Of a stretch of 64,000 nucleotides of DNA, positions 51,412-58,799 are shown piece after piece. The translations under genes were made by a program, and so were the position numbers. The stretch lies in the IMG/VR virus record IMGVR_UViG_3300010157_000045, positions 27,175 to 91,174 of that record. One strand, 5' to 3'. The stretch comes from a virus. A model generated the notes under the pieces. That model was given only the letters and a program-made list of their open reading frames with translations. It did not search any database and was not told where the DNA came from. Every line of letters starts with the position of its first letter. Position 1 is the first letter of the stretch.

Positions 51412-52072
51412 TGTTTGCAGGCGTTAGTGAGTTTGCTTCTTCGGTCAATCGTTTGGCTTCAGCTAACAATTGAGTGGCTTGATTTTTCATTTGCTCAGCT
51501 TGAGCCAAACGTTGTGCGGCAATATCTTGATCGCCTAACACACCTTCACTTAGCGCACCTTTGAGGTATGCGGCAGCAGAATCAGTAGCATCCACATCAA
51601 TATTGGTACGACTCATACTAGTATTGTTTGGTGGCATGCCAACTTCACGGCCTTCGCGACCACGTTTCTTGCCACTCATACCAGCACCGGAATCAATTGC
51701 TTGCATACGCTTTACTGCTTCTTCGCCTTTGTCCATTTCGTCCAGGATGTCATTTAATTCATCTAAACGAACTGAGCTTTTAGCAGTTGGAGTAATCAAT
51801 ACTTGGCTTGTTGGAACCTTCTTGATGAATCCTTCTTTGTGCATAACTTCTAACAAGTTACGGCCATCGCCCATGGTTGTACGGAATAACACATCCGACA
51901 ATTCCTTGGAATTTTGTCCAACTGCACTTTCTAAGCACTTCATTAGATCGTCGTGGATCATGCGTGGTAGTGTATCACTGTAGGCTACTAGAGCCATATG
52001 AGCTTCGTTTGGTACACGACGCCAAAGCAATACTATCTTTTTGTTGTTGTGTTTACCGACATGTTTAATCAT
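51356..52072 (-). CDS. Conserved T4-like-phage protein of unknown function
   Basis: The start is ATG 52072, preceded by GGAAAATAAA; an earlier in-frame start at 52123 overlaps the neighbour and lacks a ribosome site. The 238-aa protein begins 'MIKHVGKHNNKKIVLLWRRV' and continues 'DTLPRMIHDDLMKCLESAVG' and 'VLFRTTMGDGRNLLEVMH', a pattern I recall from many marine T4-like phages. The C-terminal third is a long Ala/Glu/Gln-rich coiled coil ('AAQRLAQAEQMKNQATQLLA') with a basic tail. It may be a DNA-associated or scaffold protein; function unknown. Confidence 0.75.
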   Translation of the reverse strand: MIKHVGKHNNKKIVLLWRRVPNEAHMALVAYSDTLPRMIHDDLMKCLESAVGQNSKELSDVLFRTTMGDGRNLLEVMHKEGFIKKVPTSQVLITPTAKSSVRLDELNDILDEMDKGEEAVKRMQAIDSGAGMSGKKRGREGREVGMPPNNTSMSRTNIDVDATDSAAAYLKGALSEGVLGDQDIAAQRLAQAEQMKNQATQLLAEAKRLTEEANSLTPANNVKTTRAKKATPSKKQAA

Positions 52073-52085
52073 TTTATTTTCCTTG

Positions 52086-52325
52086 TTATGCCGCTGGTGC
52101 TGTAGCATCAGCTGGCTGTTCACCCGCAGGAGGATTTAAAGCACCGCTAGCTTGCAAGAAGCTAACTAAACGCTCGTATGTACCACCTACTTGTGTGAAT
52201 TCTTCGGCACGGAATGCGCCTCGTGTACTAGCAAGCTGAATGCACTGAGCCGCCGCTAAAATATCCGATAATTGTAATTGAACCTGTTGCGGTTCTTGTG
52301 CTTCTGTTGTTGTCTGGTCTGACAT
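52086..52325 (-). CDS. Small conserved-looking phage protein
   Basis: The 79-aa product has a Gln/Glu-rich N-terminus, a central 'LSDILAAAQCIQLASTRGAF' and 'GGTYERLVSFLQASGAL', and a disordered Pro/Ala tail. I recall similar 'aaqcIqlas.RGaF...E' proteins in marine T4-like phages. No catalytic motif. It is the first gene behind a sigma70-like promoter and is separated by 13 bases from the coiled-coil protein gene, so the two probably share a transcript. Confidence 0.7.
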   Translation of the reverse strand: MSDQTTTEAQEPQQVQLQLSDILAAAQCIQLASTRGAFRAEEFTQVGGTYERLVSFLQASGALNPPAGEQPADATAPAA

Positions 52326-52339
52326 AGTAATCTCCGTAA

Positions 52340-52368
52340 ACTATGCATATATTTACATGAGATCTCAA
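52340..52368 (-). promoter_or_regulatory. Sigma70-like promoter TTGAGA-17-CATAGT
   Basis: On the minus strand TTGAGA (52368-52363) and CATAGT (52345-52340) are 17 bases apart. The -35 matches 5 of 6 and the -10 matches 4 of 6. It precedes the gene starting at 52325, so the expected transcript would begin close to the ATG. Confidence 0.45.
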
Positions 52369-52389
52369 ACCGGAAAATATTTTCTTAGC

Positions 52390-52680
52390 TCAAAAATCAA
52401 AGTTATGTTTATTGATTTGATCCAGCATTAGGGCAAACATACTGGCTTCGCCGGGTACTTCAAAAGCCGCACATTTTTGAAATACTACGTTGTTATTTTC
52501 GTCTTTGTAGTAGTAATCGTTATACCAAAAGCGACCATCTAAATTAGTCCAAATCCAATCCGAAATTACCTTTTCGCCAGCCCGCAGATTGAACTCCACT
52601 TTGACAAAATGTGGAGGACAATGTTCAAGCTCACGGAGCCCGAACACCGCCAGGGGATTTACTTCATTGTACCTTAGCAT
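52390..52680 (-). CDS. Hypothetical protein
   Basis: The 96-aa, aromatic-rich product ('FVKVEFNLRAGEKVISDWIW', 'GRFWYNDYYYKDENNNVVFQ') looks like a small beta-rich domain and is not recognised. It overlaps the previous gene by 17 bases. No membrane helix or metal motif is visible. Confidence 0.65.
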   Translation of the reverse strand: MLRYNEVNPLAVFGLRELEHCPPHFVKVEFNLRAGEKVISDWIWTNLDGRFWYNDYYYKDENNNVVFQKCAAFEVPGEASMFALMLDQINKHNFDF

Positions 52681-53026
52681 CGGTTTTTATAATGCCGTCA
52701 ATTTTACCATGTTTGCGTTTGGCAATCTTGGGATCTTTTTTATAAATGTCCAATGCTTTGTTAAGATTTTCTTCAGATGATTCTACCAAAGTAATTTTAG
52801 CACTACCCTGTTTAATTTCGGGCAATATCAAACGATCTTTAAGTAGCTCTTCGGCGTCACGAACAAACACTTCGGTTGCTTGGTACTGTTTGGTATATTG
52901 TGCAATCTCTACACTACGCATAAGATCATCGAGGCAATTTTCCAAACTATGAATACGTTGTTGCAAGGTTAATGCTAATTCACGTGCTTCTTTTGGCTTT
53001 AAGTCTTTGGGGTTTTTAAATTGCAT
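52664..53026 (-). CDS. Hypothetical coiled-coil protein
   Basis: The 120-aa product starts 'MQFKNPKDLKPKEARELALT', followed by an N-terminal heptad-like helix ('LQQRIHSLENCLDDLMRSVE') and a basic C-terminus ('IAKRKHGKIDGIIK'). It is unrecognised. The ATG overlaps the upstream stop (TAATG), and an AGGAAA ribosome site lies inside the end of that gene. It probably forms a dimer through the coiled coil. Confidence 0.65.
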   Translation of the reverse strand: MQFKNPKDLKPKEARELALTLQQRIHSLENCLDDLMRSVEIAQYTKQYQATEVFVRDAEELLKDRLILPEIKQGSAKITLVESSEENLNKALDIYKKDPKIAKRKHGKIDGIIKTDAKVQ

Positions 53027-53241
53027 TATTCTTTTCCTAGGGTTGCGGGACTGTGATCTAATCTATTGCCATGCTCGTCTGAATAAAACGTAGCATCCTT
53101 ATCTGTTATTGTAACACATAAATCATAATGAAGCAAGTCGTAATCAGTAAATTCAAAGGTATCAGTATACACCCTAAAACGATACTGGCCATCAGCACAC
53201 CAAATTAAATGACCTTCTACTCCGTTGGCTGATAGTTTCAT
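53026..53241 (-). CDS. Hypothetical small protein
   Basis: The 71-aa acidic product ('GVEGHLIWCADGQYRFRVY', 'FTDYDLLHYDLCVTITDKDA') is predicted to be mostly beta strand and is unrecognised. GGAG lies 7 bases before the ATG. It is coupled to the neighbour on each side by short overlaps. Confidence 0.65.
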   Translation of the reverse strand: MKLSANGVEGHLIWCADGQYRFRVYTDTFEFTDYDLLHYDLCVTITDKDATFYSDEHGNRLDHSPATLGKE

Positions 53242-53522
53242 AGTTTACTCCGAGGAAAGTCAATGGGATTATCAGTATTACTAATATGATATTGCATATT
53301 TGTTTCATCCAATGGATGCATTGCACCCGGAGCTCTATTAGTATAAAATTTTTCATCAGGGACTGCAATAACCATTACTTCTTTTATAGTATTGCAGTAA
53401 GGATCAGCTGGATTGGCATACTTGACTATTGCACAGGCTGTTTCGTCTCCGTGCTCAAGACGTTCCAACTTGGACAACAAGGTAAGTAGGTTTCTTTTAG
53501 AAAGATAAATTTGTTGTCTCAT
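53238..53522 (-). CDS. Hypothetical small phage protein
   Basis: The 94-aa product begins 'MRQQIYLSKRNLLTLLSKLE' and contains 'TACAIVKYANPADPYCNTIK' and 'MVIAVPDEKFYTNRAPGAMH'. The opening is similar to small proteins I recall from T4-like phages. No function is known to me. ATGA junctions link it to the 25-aa gene upstream and to the next gene. Confidence 0.68.
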   Translation of the reverse strand: MRQQIYLSKRNLLTLLSKLERLEHGDETACAIVKYANPADPYCNTIKEVMVIAVPDEKFYTNRAPGAMHPLDETNMQYHISNTDNPIDFPRSKL

Positions 53523-53596
53523 TTTGATTTCTCTTTACGTTCTTGGTCTTCACGTCTACGTTTGGCGTACCACGGTTCTTTATATCCTGGCTTCAT
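53519..53596 (-). CDS. Very small basic protein (25 aa)
   Basis: ATG 53596 opens a 25-codon frame, 'MKPGYKEPWYAKRRR' followed by a charged helix 'EDQERKEKSK'. Its ATG overlaps the upstream TGA and its TGA overlaps the downstream ATG, so both ends form ATGA junctions, which is hard to explain by chance. I recall short phage proteins with a 'YKEPWYAKRRR' core. It may bind nucleic acid; function unknown. Confidence 0.68.
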   Translation of the reverse strand: MKPGYKEPWYAKRRREDQERKEKSK

Positions 53597-53829
53597 TCTT
53601 CAACTCCGAAATGTTCTTGTAAATCTCGTCTAATGAACTTCACAGCATTGTCCCAAATATCATTACTACCACCTCGTTCAGCATCGTCTACAATGCCTAA
53701 ACATTCCCGAACAATCAACTCGGCGAACTTGGCAATATCAAAGTGCTCGTCGATCATAAAATTTCTATTGCCGTATACCTGATGCCAGGCACCACATTGT
53801 AAAGCAAGTTTACTAATCTGTTCGGTCAT
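53593..53829 (-). CDS. Hypothetical small protein, paralogue of the gene at 53826
   Basis: The 78-aa product has 'FDIAKFAELIVRECLGIVDD' and ends 'IRRDLQEHFGVEE'. The gene upstream encodes the same pattern ('RLADLIIKDCIDIVG' ... 'IKQRFGIEE'), so they are tandem duplicates sharing a (F/L)A(E/D)LI(V/I)(R/K)(E/D)C motif and an FG(V/I)EE end. I recall this small family from T4-like phages. ATGA coupling links the two. Confidence 0.68.
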   Translation of the reverse strand: MTEQISKLALQCGAWHQVYGNRNFMIDEHFDIAKFAELIVRECLGIVDDAERGGSNDIWDNAVKFIRRDLQEHFGVEE

Positions 53830-54056
53830 TCTTCAATTCCAAAACGTTGTTTAATATTTTTAATCTTGCCTTCTAGCAATTCTAACCCATTAACACCGCC
53901 AAGATAACTCTGCGCCCACACTTCATGATGTTGAGTTGGCCCAACAATATCGATGCAATCCTTAATAATCAAGTCTGCTAATCTCTTGGCACGACCTGCA
54001 ATCTCAGGAGCCGCATAGCCTGCTTCAAGCATTAATTCTTTTAAACGTTCGTTCAT
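53826..54056 (-). CDS. Hypothetical small protein, paralogue of the gene at 53593
   Basis: The 76-aa helical product opens 'MNERLKELMLEAGYAAPEIA' and contains 'RLADLIIKDCIDIVG' and 'IKQRFGIEE', matching its downstream neighbour. The single Cys at the same place in both is notable. Its start follows a gap with a -10-like TATAAT. Function unknown. Confidence 0.68.
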   Translation of the reverse strand: MNERLKELMLEAGYAAPEIAGRAKRLADLIIKDCIDIVGPTQHHEVWAQSYLGGVNGLELLEGKIKNIKQRFGIEE

Positions 54057-54110
54057 AATATTACCTGTGGAGTGCTATGCACTAAATGAATATACAAAGA
54101 TACTGATATA

Positions 54111-54116
54111 ATTATA
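54111..54116 (-). promoter_or_regulatory. Isolated -10-like TATAAT
   Basis: TATAAT on the minus strand lies about 55 bases before the ATG at 54056 in an AT-rich gap. No -35 match at 16-18 bases was found, so an activator-dependent or phage-specific promoter is possible, or chance. Confidence 0.3.
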
Positions 54117-54137
54117 CAAAAAATATAATCAATCATA

Positions 54138-54245
54138 CTACAATAAACCAAAAATAAGTCCCACGGAAAATCCCATTAAGCAAAGATACATCAATGCAAC
54201 TGGGTACCAAAAAGCATTTTCAAGAATGTTAATTAATTTAATCAT
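54138..54245 (-). CDS. Small single-pass membrane protein (35 aa)
   Basis: ATG 54245 opens a 35-codon frame: an amphipathic start 'MIKLINILENAFWYP' followed by a continuous hydrophobic helix 'VALMYLCLMGFSVGLIFGLL'. It overlaps the upstream stop by 8 bases, like its neighbours. One membrane span is predicted. Small phage membrane proteins often act on host envelope functions, but none is indicated here. No strong ribosome site; reality is moderately supported by the clean helix and junction. Confidence 0.6.
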   Translation of the reverse strand: MIKLINILENAFWYPVALMYLCLMGFSVGLIFGLL

Positions 54246-54474
54246 TTTTCAAAGTCTCCCACATTAAGGTTGGATCGGTGCGTGGTACTGTAGCTATACA
54301 GCTAATCCACCCACGTTCATAAGCCTGTGCAATTATTGTAGCATACTCTCTAGGACATTTGCTAGTAATTTCTATACCAGCACGATTGGCTACTGTAAAC
54401 GGTCCTTGTAGTTGAAAACTTGGATCACCTTGACTTAAGGTAACCCAAGGGCTTTCTGCTACAGTAAAAGTCAT
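54238..54474 (-). CDS. Hypothetical small protein
   Basis: The 78-aa product ('MTFTVAESPWVTLSQGDPSF', 'GPFTVANRAGIEITSKC', 'IIAQAYERGWISCIATV') looks like a compact mixed domain with two Cys and is not recognised. Its ATG overlaps the stop of the metalloprotease/VWA gene (ATGA), so it is co-translated with it and may be an accessory subunit. Confidence 0.65.
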   Translation of the reverse strand: MTFTVAESPWVTLSQGDPSFQLQGPFTVANRAGIEITSKCPREYATIIAQAYERGWISCIATVPRTDPTLMWETLKND

Positions 54475-55730
54475 TTTCCTGCATCCTCGTAGTGAGCATA
54501 CACACCAAACTCTGGCTCTGCTGATTTGTTGCCTTTAATAATCCAAACAGTATCACAATACTGCTCAACTTCCGCTGGGCTCCAACCAAAGAAACAGAAG
54601 TCTGTAAACATGATCAATTTCTTAGGTTCAATATCGTTGGCTTGCAAGTAATTCCACACACAATGTGGATCTGTACCACCACCACCACCTGGTTCAAATG
54701 TACTAATATCTTCCAAGTTATCGCTAGTAAATGTAGCAATGTTATGGACTTCGGTATCCCAACCCATAACAGTAATACGATACTCTTCGTATGCTTCCAT
54801 AATACCTTGGATCTCACTCAAGAACACTTTGAGATCTTGGTCAGTAATACTACCCGAAGTATCAATACCAATAACAACATCAATCTGCTCGCCGGGCTTC
54901 ATACCGGGCATGACAGCATCCATATGCCAGCTACGACGGCTAGGACGGGCCCAAGTAAAGTCACTCTTAATAGTAGATTCAATTTGTTGCTGTAGCAACT
55001 CTCTCCAATCCATAACTGGCTCGGTCAAGTCTTTAATCATGCGCTTGACACCACCTGGCAAGTTACCTGCGCCCGATGCTTGAGCGGCCGCTAGCACAGC
55101 CTCTTTAATTTCGTCACGGATCTCTTTCTTTTCAGCTTCGCTCAAACGTGGGCGACCATTTCCGGGCTTGTCGCCATCTCCGTCACCTTCGCCATCTTCG
55201 CTGTTGCCATCCAAGTGCTCGTCCAATAGACGTTTCATTAGCTCGTCAATGTTGATCTTGTCTGCATTTTCGTACAAGTCATCATACACTTCTTCAGCAC
55301 TCATGCCTTTGTACTTAGAATCATACAGGGCGATTGGAATCTTATCACCAACCCGTTGTTCTACCAAGTCCCAGTTTACACAATAGTCATCGGCAATGTT
55401 CCACAGTTTAGGATCGCGATTGCCACGACGTCCCATGTGGTCATAAACTGCATGAAGCACTTCGTGTCCAACCAGGAACTCTAATTGTTTGAGTGGCAAT
55501 GAATTGACGAATACACTATTGTAATAAAACCTACGTCCGTCTGTGGCGGCAGTGGGGCACCACTCATCTGCATTGATCAGATTCATGCGGGTTGCCAAGT
55601 TGCCAAAGAACGGAGCACGGAGTAAAAGTCCAACACGAGCAGTGATCAACTTTTCACGTGCCGCGGCATCAACTTTGGGATCTGTTGCTGTAACAGATTT
55701 GCTTTTTTCTGCTAGTGTATTATCTGACAT
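54471..55730 (-). CDS. Putative metallopeptidase with VWA-like domain (DUF2201-type)
   Basis: The 419-aa protein has a zincin motif 'FLVGHEVLHAVYDHMGRR' (HExxH at 89-93), an acidic linker (about 165-195), and a VWA-like domain with a MIDAS motif 'IGIDTSGSI' (290-294), 'GGTDPHCVW' and 'LIMFTDFCFFG'. This is the DUF2201 N- and C-terminal pair seen in bacteria next to MoxR ATPases, and a MoxR-type gene lies three genes upstream. The pair may remodel or cut a protein complex in the infected cell. AGGAG precedes the ATG. Confidence 0.83.
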   Translation of the reverse strand: MSDNTLAEKSKSVTATDPKVDAAAREKLITARVGLLLRAPFFGNLATRMNLINADEWCPTAATDGRRFYYNSVFVNSLPLKQLEFLVGHEVLHAVYDHMGRRGNRDPKLWNIADDYCVNWDLVEQRVGDKIPIALYDSKYKGMSAEEVYDDLYENADKINIDELMKRLLDEHLDGNSEDGEGDGDGDKPGNGRPRLSEAEKKEIRDEIKEAVLAAAQASGAGNLPGGVKRMIKDLTEPVMDWRELLQQQIESTIKSDFTWARPSRRSWHMDAVMPGMKPGEQIDVVIGIDTSGSITDQDLKVFLSEIQGIMEAYEEYRITVMGWDTEVHNIATFTSDNLEDISTFEPGGGGGTDPHCVWNYLQANDIEPKKLIMFTDFCFFGWSPAEVEQYCDTVWIIKGNKSAEPEFGVYAHYEDAGK

Positions 55731-55759
55731 TTGGGCTCCTAAATTTCTAATATACTAAT

Positions 55760-55765
55760 ATTATA
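55760..55765 (-). promoter_or_regulatory. Isolated -10-like TATAAT before the metallopeptidase/VWA gene
   Basis: TATAAT on the minus strand, preceded by AAATG as at 58146, lies 30 bases upstream of the ATG at 55730. No good -35 was found. The shared 'TTAAATG...' context may be a phage-specific element. Confidence 0.35.
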
Positions 55766-55805
55766 CATTTAATTGAATAATAGGTCTGTGGCTTTTTTAC
55801 AACGG

Positions 55806-56081
55806 TTATTTTAGTGCTTTTCGCTGGGCAAAGATATCTTCCATGTTGCTTACAGATGTATTTACACCTTTCCTTGGAGGTATTTGTGGCTCACTTAACG
55901 GAGCAGATACTGTAACCGTGCCTTTGGGATCACATACACGTTCTCCGTGTATTACATTGGCAATCTTACAATCCTGGTCGGCCATCTTGCTAATTGCATG
56001 GTCGGCTAGGCCTTTACCAGTAATCTCGGTACTTGCCACACTTGCTACACCAACTACTAATAAGACTGCTTCAATGATCAT
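55806..56081 (-). CDS. Small membrane-anchored protein
   Basis: ATG 56081 (AGGTGG 5 bases upstream, ATGA junction with the preceding gene) is preferred over GTG 56090. The 91-aa product opens with a hydrophobic segment 'MIIEAVLLVVGVASVAST' that may be an anchor or signal, followed by 'GKGLADHAISKMADQDCKIA' and 'VIHGERVC' with two Cys, then a Pro/Ser-rich tail ('LSEPQIPPRKGV'). I recall 'aDHa.s...dqDCk' proteins in phages and proteobacteria, function unknown. It lies between the VWA and MoxR genes. Confidence 0.65.
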   Translation of the reverse strand: MIIEAVLLVVGVASVASTEITGKGLADHAISKMADQDCKIANVIHGERVCDPKGTVTVSAPLSEPQIPPRKGVNTSVSNMEDIFAQRKALK

Positions 56082-56269
56082 TGTGGCCACCTAAGCATAA
56101 AGTAAGTTCGATCCTCTGGATTGGGAATGTATAACATCATTTGTCCTAATGCTATTCTTTCTTCACCTAGCCAAGCACCAATTGCGTCCTTGTGATCTAT
56201 CCACCATTTACGGTCTAAGATTACGCAAATTCCTGGGCTATCTAGTTCTGGGCAAAAGTCATAGTTCAT
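56078..56269 (-). CDS. Hypothetical small protein
   Basis: The 63-aa product ('MNYDFCPELDSPGICVILDR', 'WWIDHKDAIGAWLGEERIAL') is unrecognised and ends 'YFMLRWPQ'. It overlaps the next gene by ATGA. No ribosome site is clear on this strand. Between it and the MoxR stop there are 55 bases with no recognisable signal on this strand. Confidence 0.6.
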   Translation of the reverse strand: MNYDFCPELDSPGICVILDRKWWIDHKDAIGAWLGEERIALGQMMLYIPNPEDRTYFMLRWPQ

Positions 56270-56324
56270 AAGAATAAGGAGGACTTATGGCTTGCGCCTG
56301 CCCCCTGCCTGTGACAGCAACCTT

Positions 56325-57431
56325 TTACTTACCGCCTGCCGCGATAATGTACTTGCCATAACGCTTATGGAACTCATCAAAGTTCTTGAGCTTGCCTGGG
56401 ACCAGTGGCAAGTTATAAGTAGTCAACGCAACACGAGCACCCATAACAACCAACTCAGTACTGAAATTATCCATCATAAAGCGGAAGAAGTTATCAGCTT
56501 GTCCGTGCCATATTGCAATCTTTTCTTTGCCAAGTTTGGCATAGTTATCCTGAAGTTCATAGCACATGGATACAGTCAAAGAATACATAGCACTCACTTC
56601 TTTAACTTCCAAGGTTTTAACCTTACCTGCCAAGATATCACTTGGGTTAGGCATACGGCTTGCAACCTTGCGGTGTGCCATAAACTTAACGCCCAATCCG
56701 TCTCCAATGGTACCCGAGATCAAGTCGCTCAATTCGCCGTCTGTTGCATCTTCGTCGTACAAGAACTCTGATACAAAGCTCCACGAACGTGGTGTAGCAA
56801 AGGCACGTGAACTTGAACGTGGGTTAAAGTCCATCAAGTCTTGTTTAGCAAAACCGATGTAACCTACTACGTCTTTGTGTACACGATTCTTAACAGCCCA
56901 CTCGTTCCATGAATCATAATCTGCACGTACTTCCAAGTGAACAAACCGGTTTGCCAACGGCATTGGCATACGGAAACTTACACCCTTGTCGCTTTCGCGG
57001 TTACCTGCGGCAACTAGTACTACGTTCTTTGGTAGATGATAGGTACCAAGTCTACGATTCAAAATTAGCTGATAAGCCGCCGCTTGTACAGCAGGTGCCG
57101 CCACGTTCATCTCGTCCAGGAACAAGACAACGATTGGATGCTCCTTGGCCATTTCTTCACTAGGCATCTCCACTGGTTCTGCCCAGTCCATCTTGCCATT
57201 TTCTTTGTTGTAAAACGGGATACCACGCAAATCGGTGGGCTCCATTTGTCCCAACCGCAAGTCAATACAAATACCACCAAGTTCGGTAGCAAGGCTAGCA
57301 ACTAGCTCTGACTTACCCACTCCGGGAGGCCCCCAAATAAACACTGGGCGTTTGACTTTAAATGCACGAAGCAAACGGCTACGGCATTCATTTGGCGTTA
57401 CGGTTCTATTCTCACTAATACTAGTACTCAT
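56325..57431 (-). CDS. MoxR-type AAA+ ATPase
   Basis: ATG 57431 has AAGGAG 6 bases upstream and is preferred over GTG 57434. The 368-aa product has Walker A 'WGPPGVGKSELVASLA' (34-41), 'MEPTDLRGIPF', Walker B 'VVLFLDEMNVAAPAVQAAAY' (101-108), sensor 1 'LVAAGNRESD' (Asn144) and 'PLANRFVHLEV' with the Arg finger near 162. This fits MoxR-type chaperone ATPases that act with VWA proteins; the metallopeptidase/VWA protein at 54471 is the obvious partner. Likely role: ATP-driven remodelling of a host or phage complex. Confidence 0.88.
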   Translation of the reverse strand: MSTSISENRTVTPNECRSRLLRAFKVKRPVFIWGPPGVGKSELVASLATELGGICIDLRLGQMEPTDLRGIPFYNKENGKMDWAEPVEMPSEEMAKEHPIVVLFLDEMNVAAPAVQAAAYQLILNRRLGTYHLPKNVVLVAAGNRESDKGVSFRMPMPLANRFVHLEVRADYDSWNEWAVKNRVHKDVVGYIGFAKQDLMDFNPRSSSRAFATPRSWSFVSEFLYDEDATDGELSDLISGTIGDGLGVKFMAHRKVASRMPNPSDILAGKVKTLEVKEVSAMYSLTVSMCYELQDNYAKLGKEKIAIWHGQADNFFRFMMDNFSTELVVMGARVALTTYNLPLVPGKLKNFDEFHKRYGKYIIAAGGK

Positions 57432-57466
57432 CACAGGCTCCTTAAAAAATTAACTACTGAAACTAC

Positions 57467-57495
57467 ATTGTATATTAAAACAATTTAACTGTCTG
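57467..57495 (-). promoter_or_regulatory. Sigma70-like promoter CAGACA-17-TACAAT
   Basis: On the minus strand CAGACA (57495-57490) and TACAAT (57472-57467) are 17 bases apart, 36 bases before the MoxR ATG. The -35 matches 4 of 6 and the -10 matches 5 of 6. Confidence 0.5.
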
Positions 57496-57511
57496 TCGCT
57501 TTTATGCAACA

Positions 57512-57850
57512 TTAAACAATCTTTACTTGTGAATGGTCGACACGATCACTGTACATCTTGTGGCCGCGCTCACGAATTAGGTCGGCCATTGCTTGAGGGC
57601 TGGTTTCAAACATGTCACGCACATCTTGCTCGGAAATACTGTCATCCATATTTACTGTATAAATCTCGTAATGGCGCTGACTGTTATAACGAGCTCTGAG
57701 CATAATGCCGTTGACAATACTGTTGAGATTTGGACCTGGTTTGTCTTGTAGTGTGGCCCAGGTACGCTCTGCGTCCATTGCTGTGACGTTGACCACAGCC
57801 TCAAGACCCAGCTGATCCCAGCTCAATAAAAAAGTATTACCTTGATTCAT
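57512..57850 (-). CDS. Conserved-looking phage protein of unknown function
   Basis: The 112-aa product ('MNQGNTFLLSWDQLGLEAVV', 'ERTWATLQDKPGPNLNSIVN', 'LRARYNSQRHYEIYTV') resembles proteins I recall from T4-like phages. 'MFETSPQAMADLIRERG' is a C-terminal helix pair. No function can be read. It shares one base with the preceding gene's stop (TAATG). Confidence 0.65.
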   Translation of the reverse strand: MNQGNTFLLSWDQLGLEAVVNVTAMDAERTWATLQDKPGPNLNSIVNGIMLRARYNSQRHYEIYTVNMDDSISEQDVRDMFETSPQAMADLIRERGHKMYSDRVDHSQVKIV

Positions 57851-58113
57851 TAACGGCTCAAATTCATAACACGAGCGTCATATTCCATGAAGCTAACTTC
57901 AAACGGAACAAGAACTTCTTTGCCAACACGGCCTTTATCTTCTGCGTCACTCCAAGAATCGTAAGTAACGTCAATTACAAAACAGTCATAACCACGGTTG
58001 TCAACTTTCTTAACAACACCTTCAACATAACAGTCTTCGCGACCTGTCATGGGTTTGAAATCATATGCACGGATAGTGTCACCAACTTTAGCGATATTTG
58101 CAAATTTCAACAT
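57850..58113 (-). CDS. Conserved-looking phage protein of unknown function
   Basis: The 87-aa product opens 'MLKFANIAKVGDTIRAYDFK' and has 'REDCYVEGVVKKVDNRG' and 'CFVIDVTYDSW', a small beta-barrel-like pattern (possibly SH3 or KOW-like). I recall similar proteins in marine T4-like phages. It is the first gene downstream of a promoter at 58146-58174. Confidence 0.68.
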   Translation of the reverse strand: MLKFANIAKVGDTIRAYDFKPMTGREDCYVEGVVKKVDNRGYDCFVIDVTYDSWSDAEDKGRVGKEVLVPFEVSFMEYDARVMNLSR

Positions 58114-58145
58114 TTTAGCTCCTGTTTATTAACTTCAATACAACT

Positions 58146-58174
58146 ATTATACATTTAATGGATTTATGGCACAA
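58146..58174 (-). promoter_or_regulatory. Promoter with strong -10 (TTGTGC-17-TATAAT)
   Basis: On the minus strand TATAAT (58151-58146) has a weak TTGTGC 17 bases upstream. It sits directly behind a terminator, starting a new unit at the gene of 58113. Confidence 0.6.
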
Positions 58175-58192
58175 CCAAAATTTTGCCAGCAA

Positions 58193-58217
58193 AAAACCCC
58201 GTTTTTAGCGGGGTTTT
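58193..58217 (-). terminator. Rho-independent terminator
   Basis: AAAACCCCG pairs with CGGGGTTTT over 9 bp with a 7-base loop. On the minus strand six T residues follow the stem. It ends the unit containing the gene at 58242 and is followed immediately by the promoter of the next unit. Confidence 0.9.
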
Positions 58218-58241
58218 AGCGGGGGTTTGAGTGTGGCGTTT

Positions 58242-58799
58242 TTACAACACCAAATGCTTAAAGTACTCGAAGTGATTTTCCAAGGTCCATGTGGCCGGAT
58301 CAATCACAGTACCATCGTGAGTTTGATACATGGCAGTAAACACGTTTGAATATCGCGTAAACGGCAACCAGATGCTGGGTGTTTTGCTTGCCCAACCTGC
58401 ATCTTTTAAAGCCATGTGTTTTGCACGGCTTAATTTTACTGTAGGTGGGTTTAGAGCTTGGGAAATTGAGATAACATTGCCCAGCAATAAATCTCGCAAA
58501 ATCTTGGCCGGGATCAAATGCTCAAAATCCCATTCTTCATCAGCATCTACTTCGTGATAGTGTGCTTCCATGCCATCACGTTGTTCAATACAGTACTCGT
58601 GATATCTGCGTAGATAGTAATCAATATCATTGCGTATTTCTCGCAATAGCTGTTGATCATTTTCCACAGCATGATAATCTTGAACTAGTTGACCAATACG
58701 TCGAGTACAGTAAGAGGCCACGGTCTGATAAGTTTCAGGTGTACGACGTGTCTTGCCGTAATTGGGTACTATAAATTTTTCCAATGATTCTTTAAGCAT
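58242..58799 (-). CDS. Phage protein with EHxIP motif, unknown function
   Basis: Start ATG 58799 (GATGGG upstream) overlaps the HNH gene's end; ATG 58811 would add four residues. The 185-aa protein has 'EEWDFEHLIPAKILRDLLL' and later 'MALKDAGWASKTPSIWLPFT' and 'MYQTHDGTVIDPATW'. The 'EHLIP' core resembles the first half of some HNH-type nuclease sites ('EHIIP'), but the second His/Asn part is not clear. I recall this family in marine phages as hypothetical. It follows an HNH gene, so a nuclease-related role is possible. Confidence 0.65.
   Translation of the reverse strand: MLKESLEKFIVPNYGKTRRTPETYQTVASYCTRRIGQLVQDYHAVENDQQLLREIRNDIDYYLRRYHEYCIEQRDGMEAHYHEVDADEEWDFEHLIPAKILRDLLLGNVISISQALNPPTVKLSRAKHMALKDAGWASKTPSIWLPFTRYSNVFTAMYQTHDGTVIDPATWTLENHFEYFKHLVL

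Noticed and set aside
56287-56361. AAGGAGG followed by ATG on the plus strand opening 24 codons
   Set aside because: The ribosome site is good, but the frame runs antisense into the MoxR stop region, the product is short and unremarkable, and there is no plus-strand transcription unit nearby.
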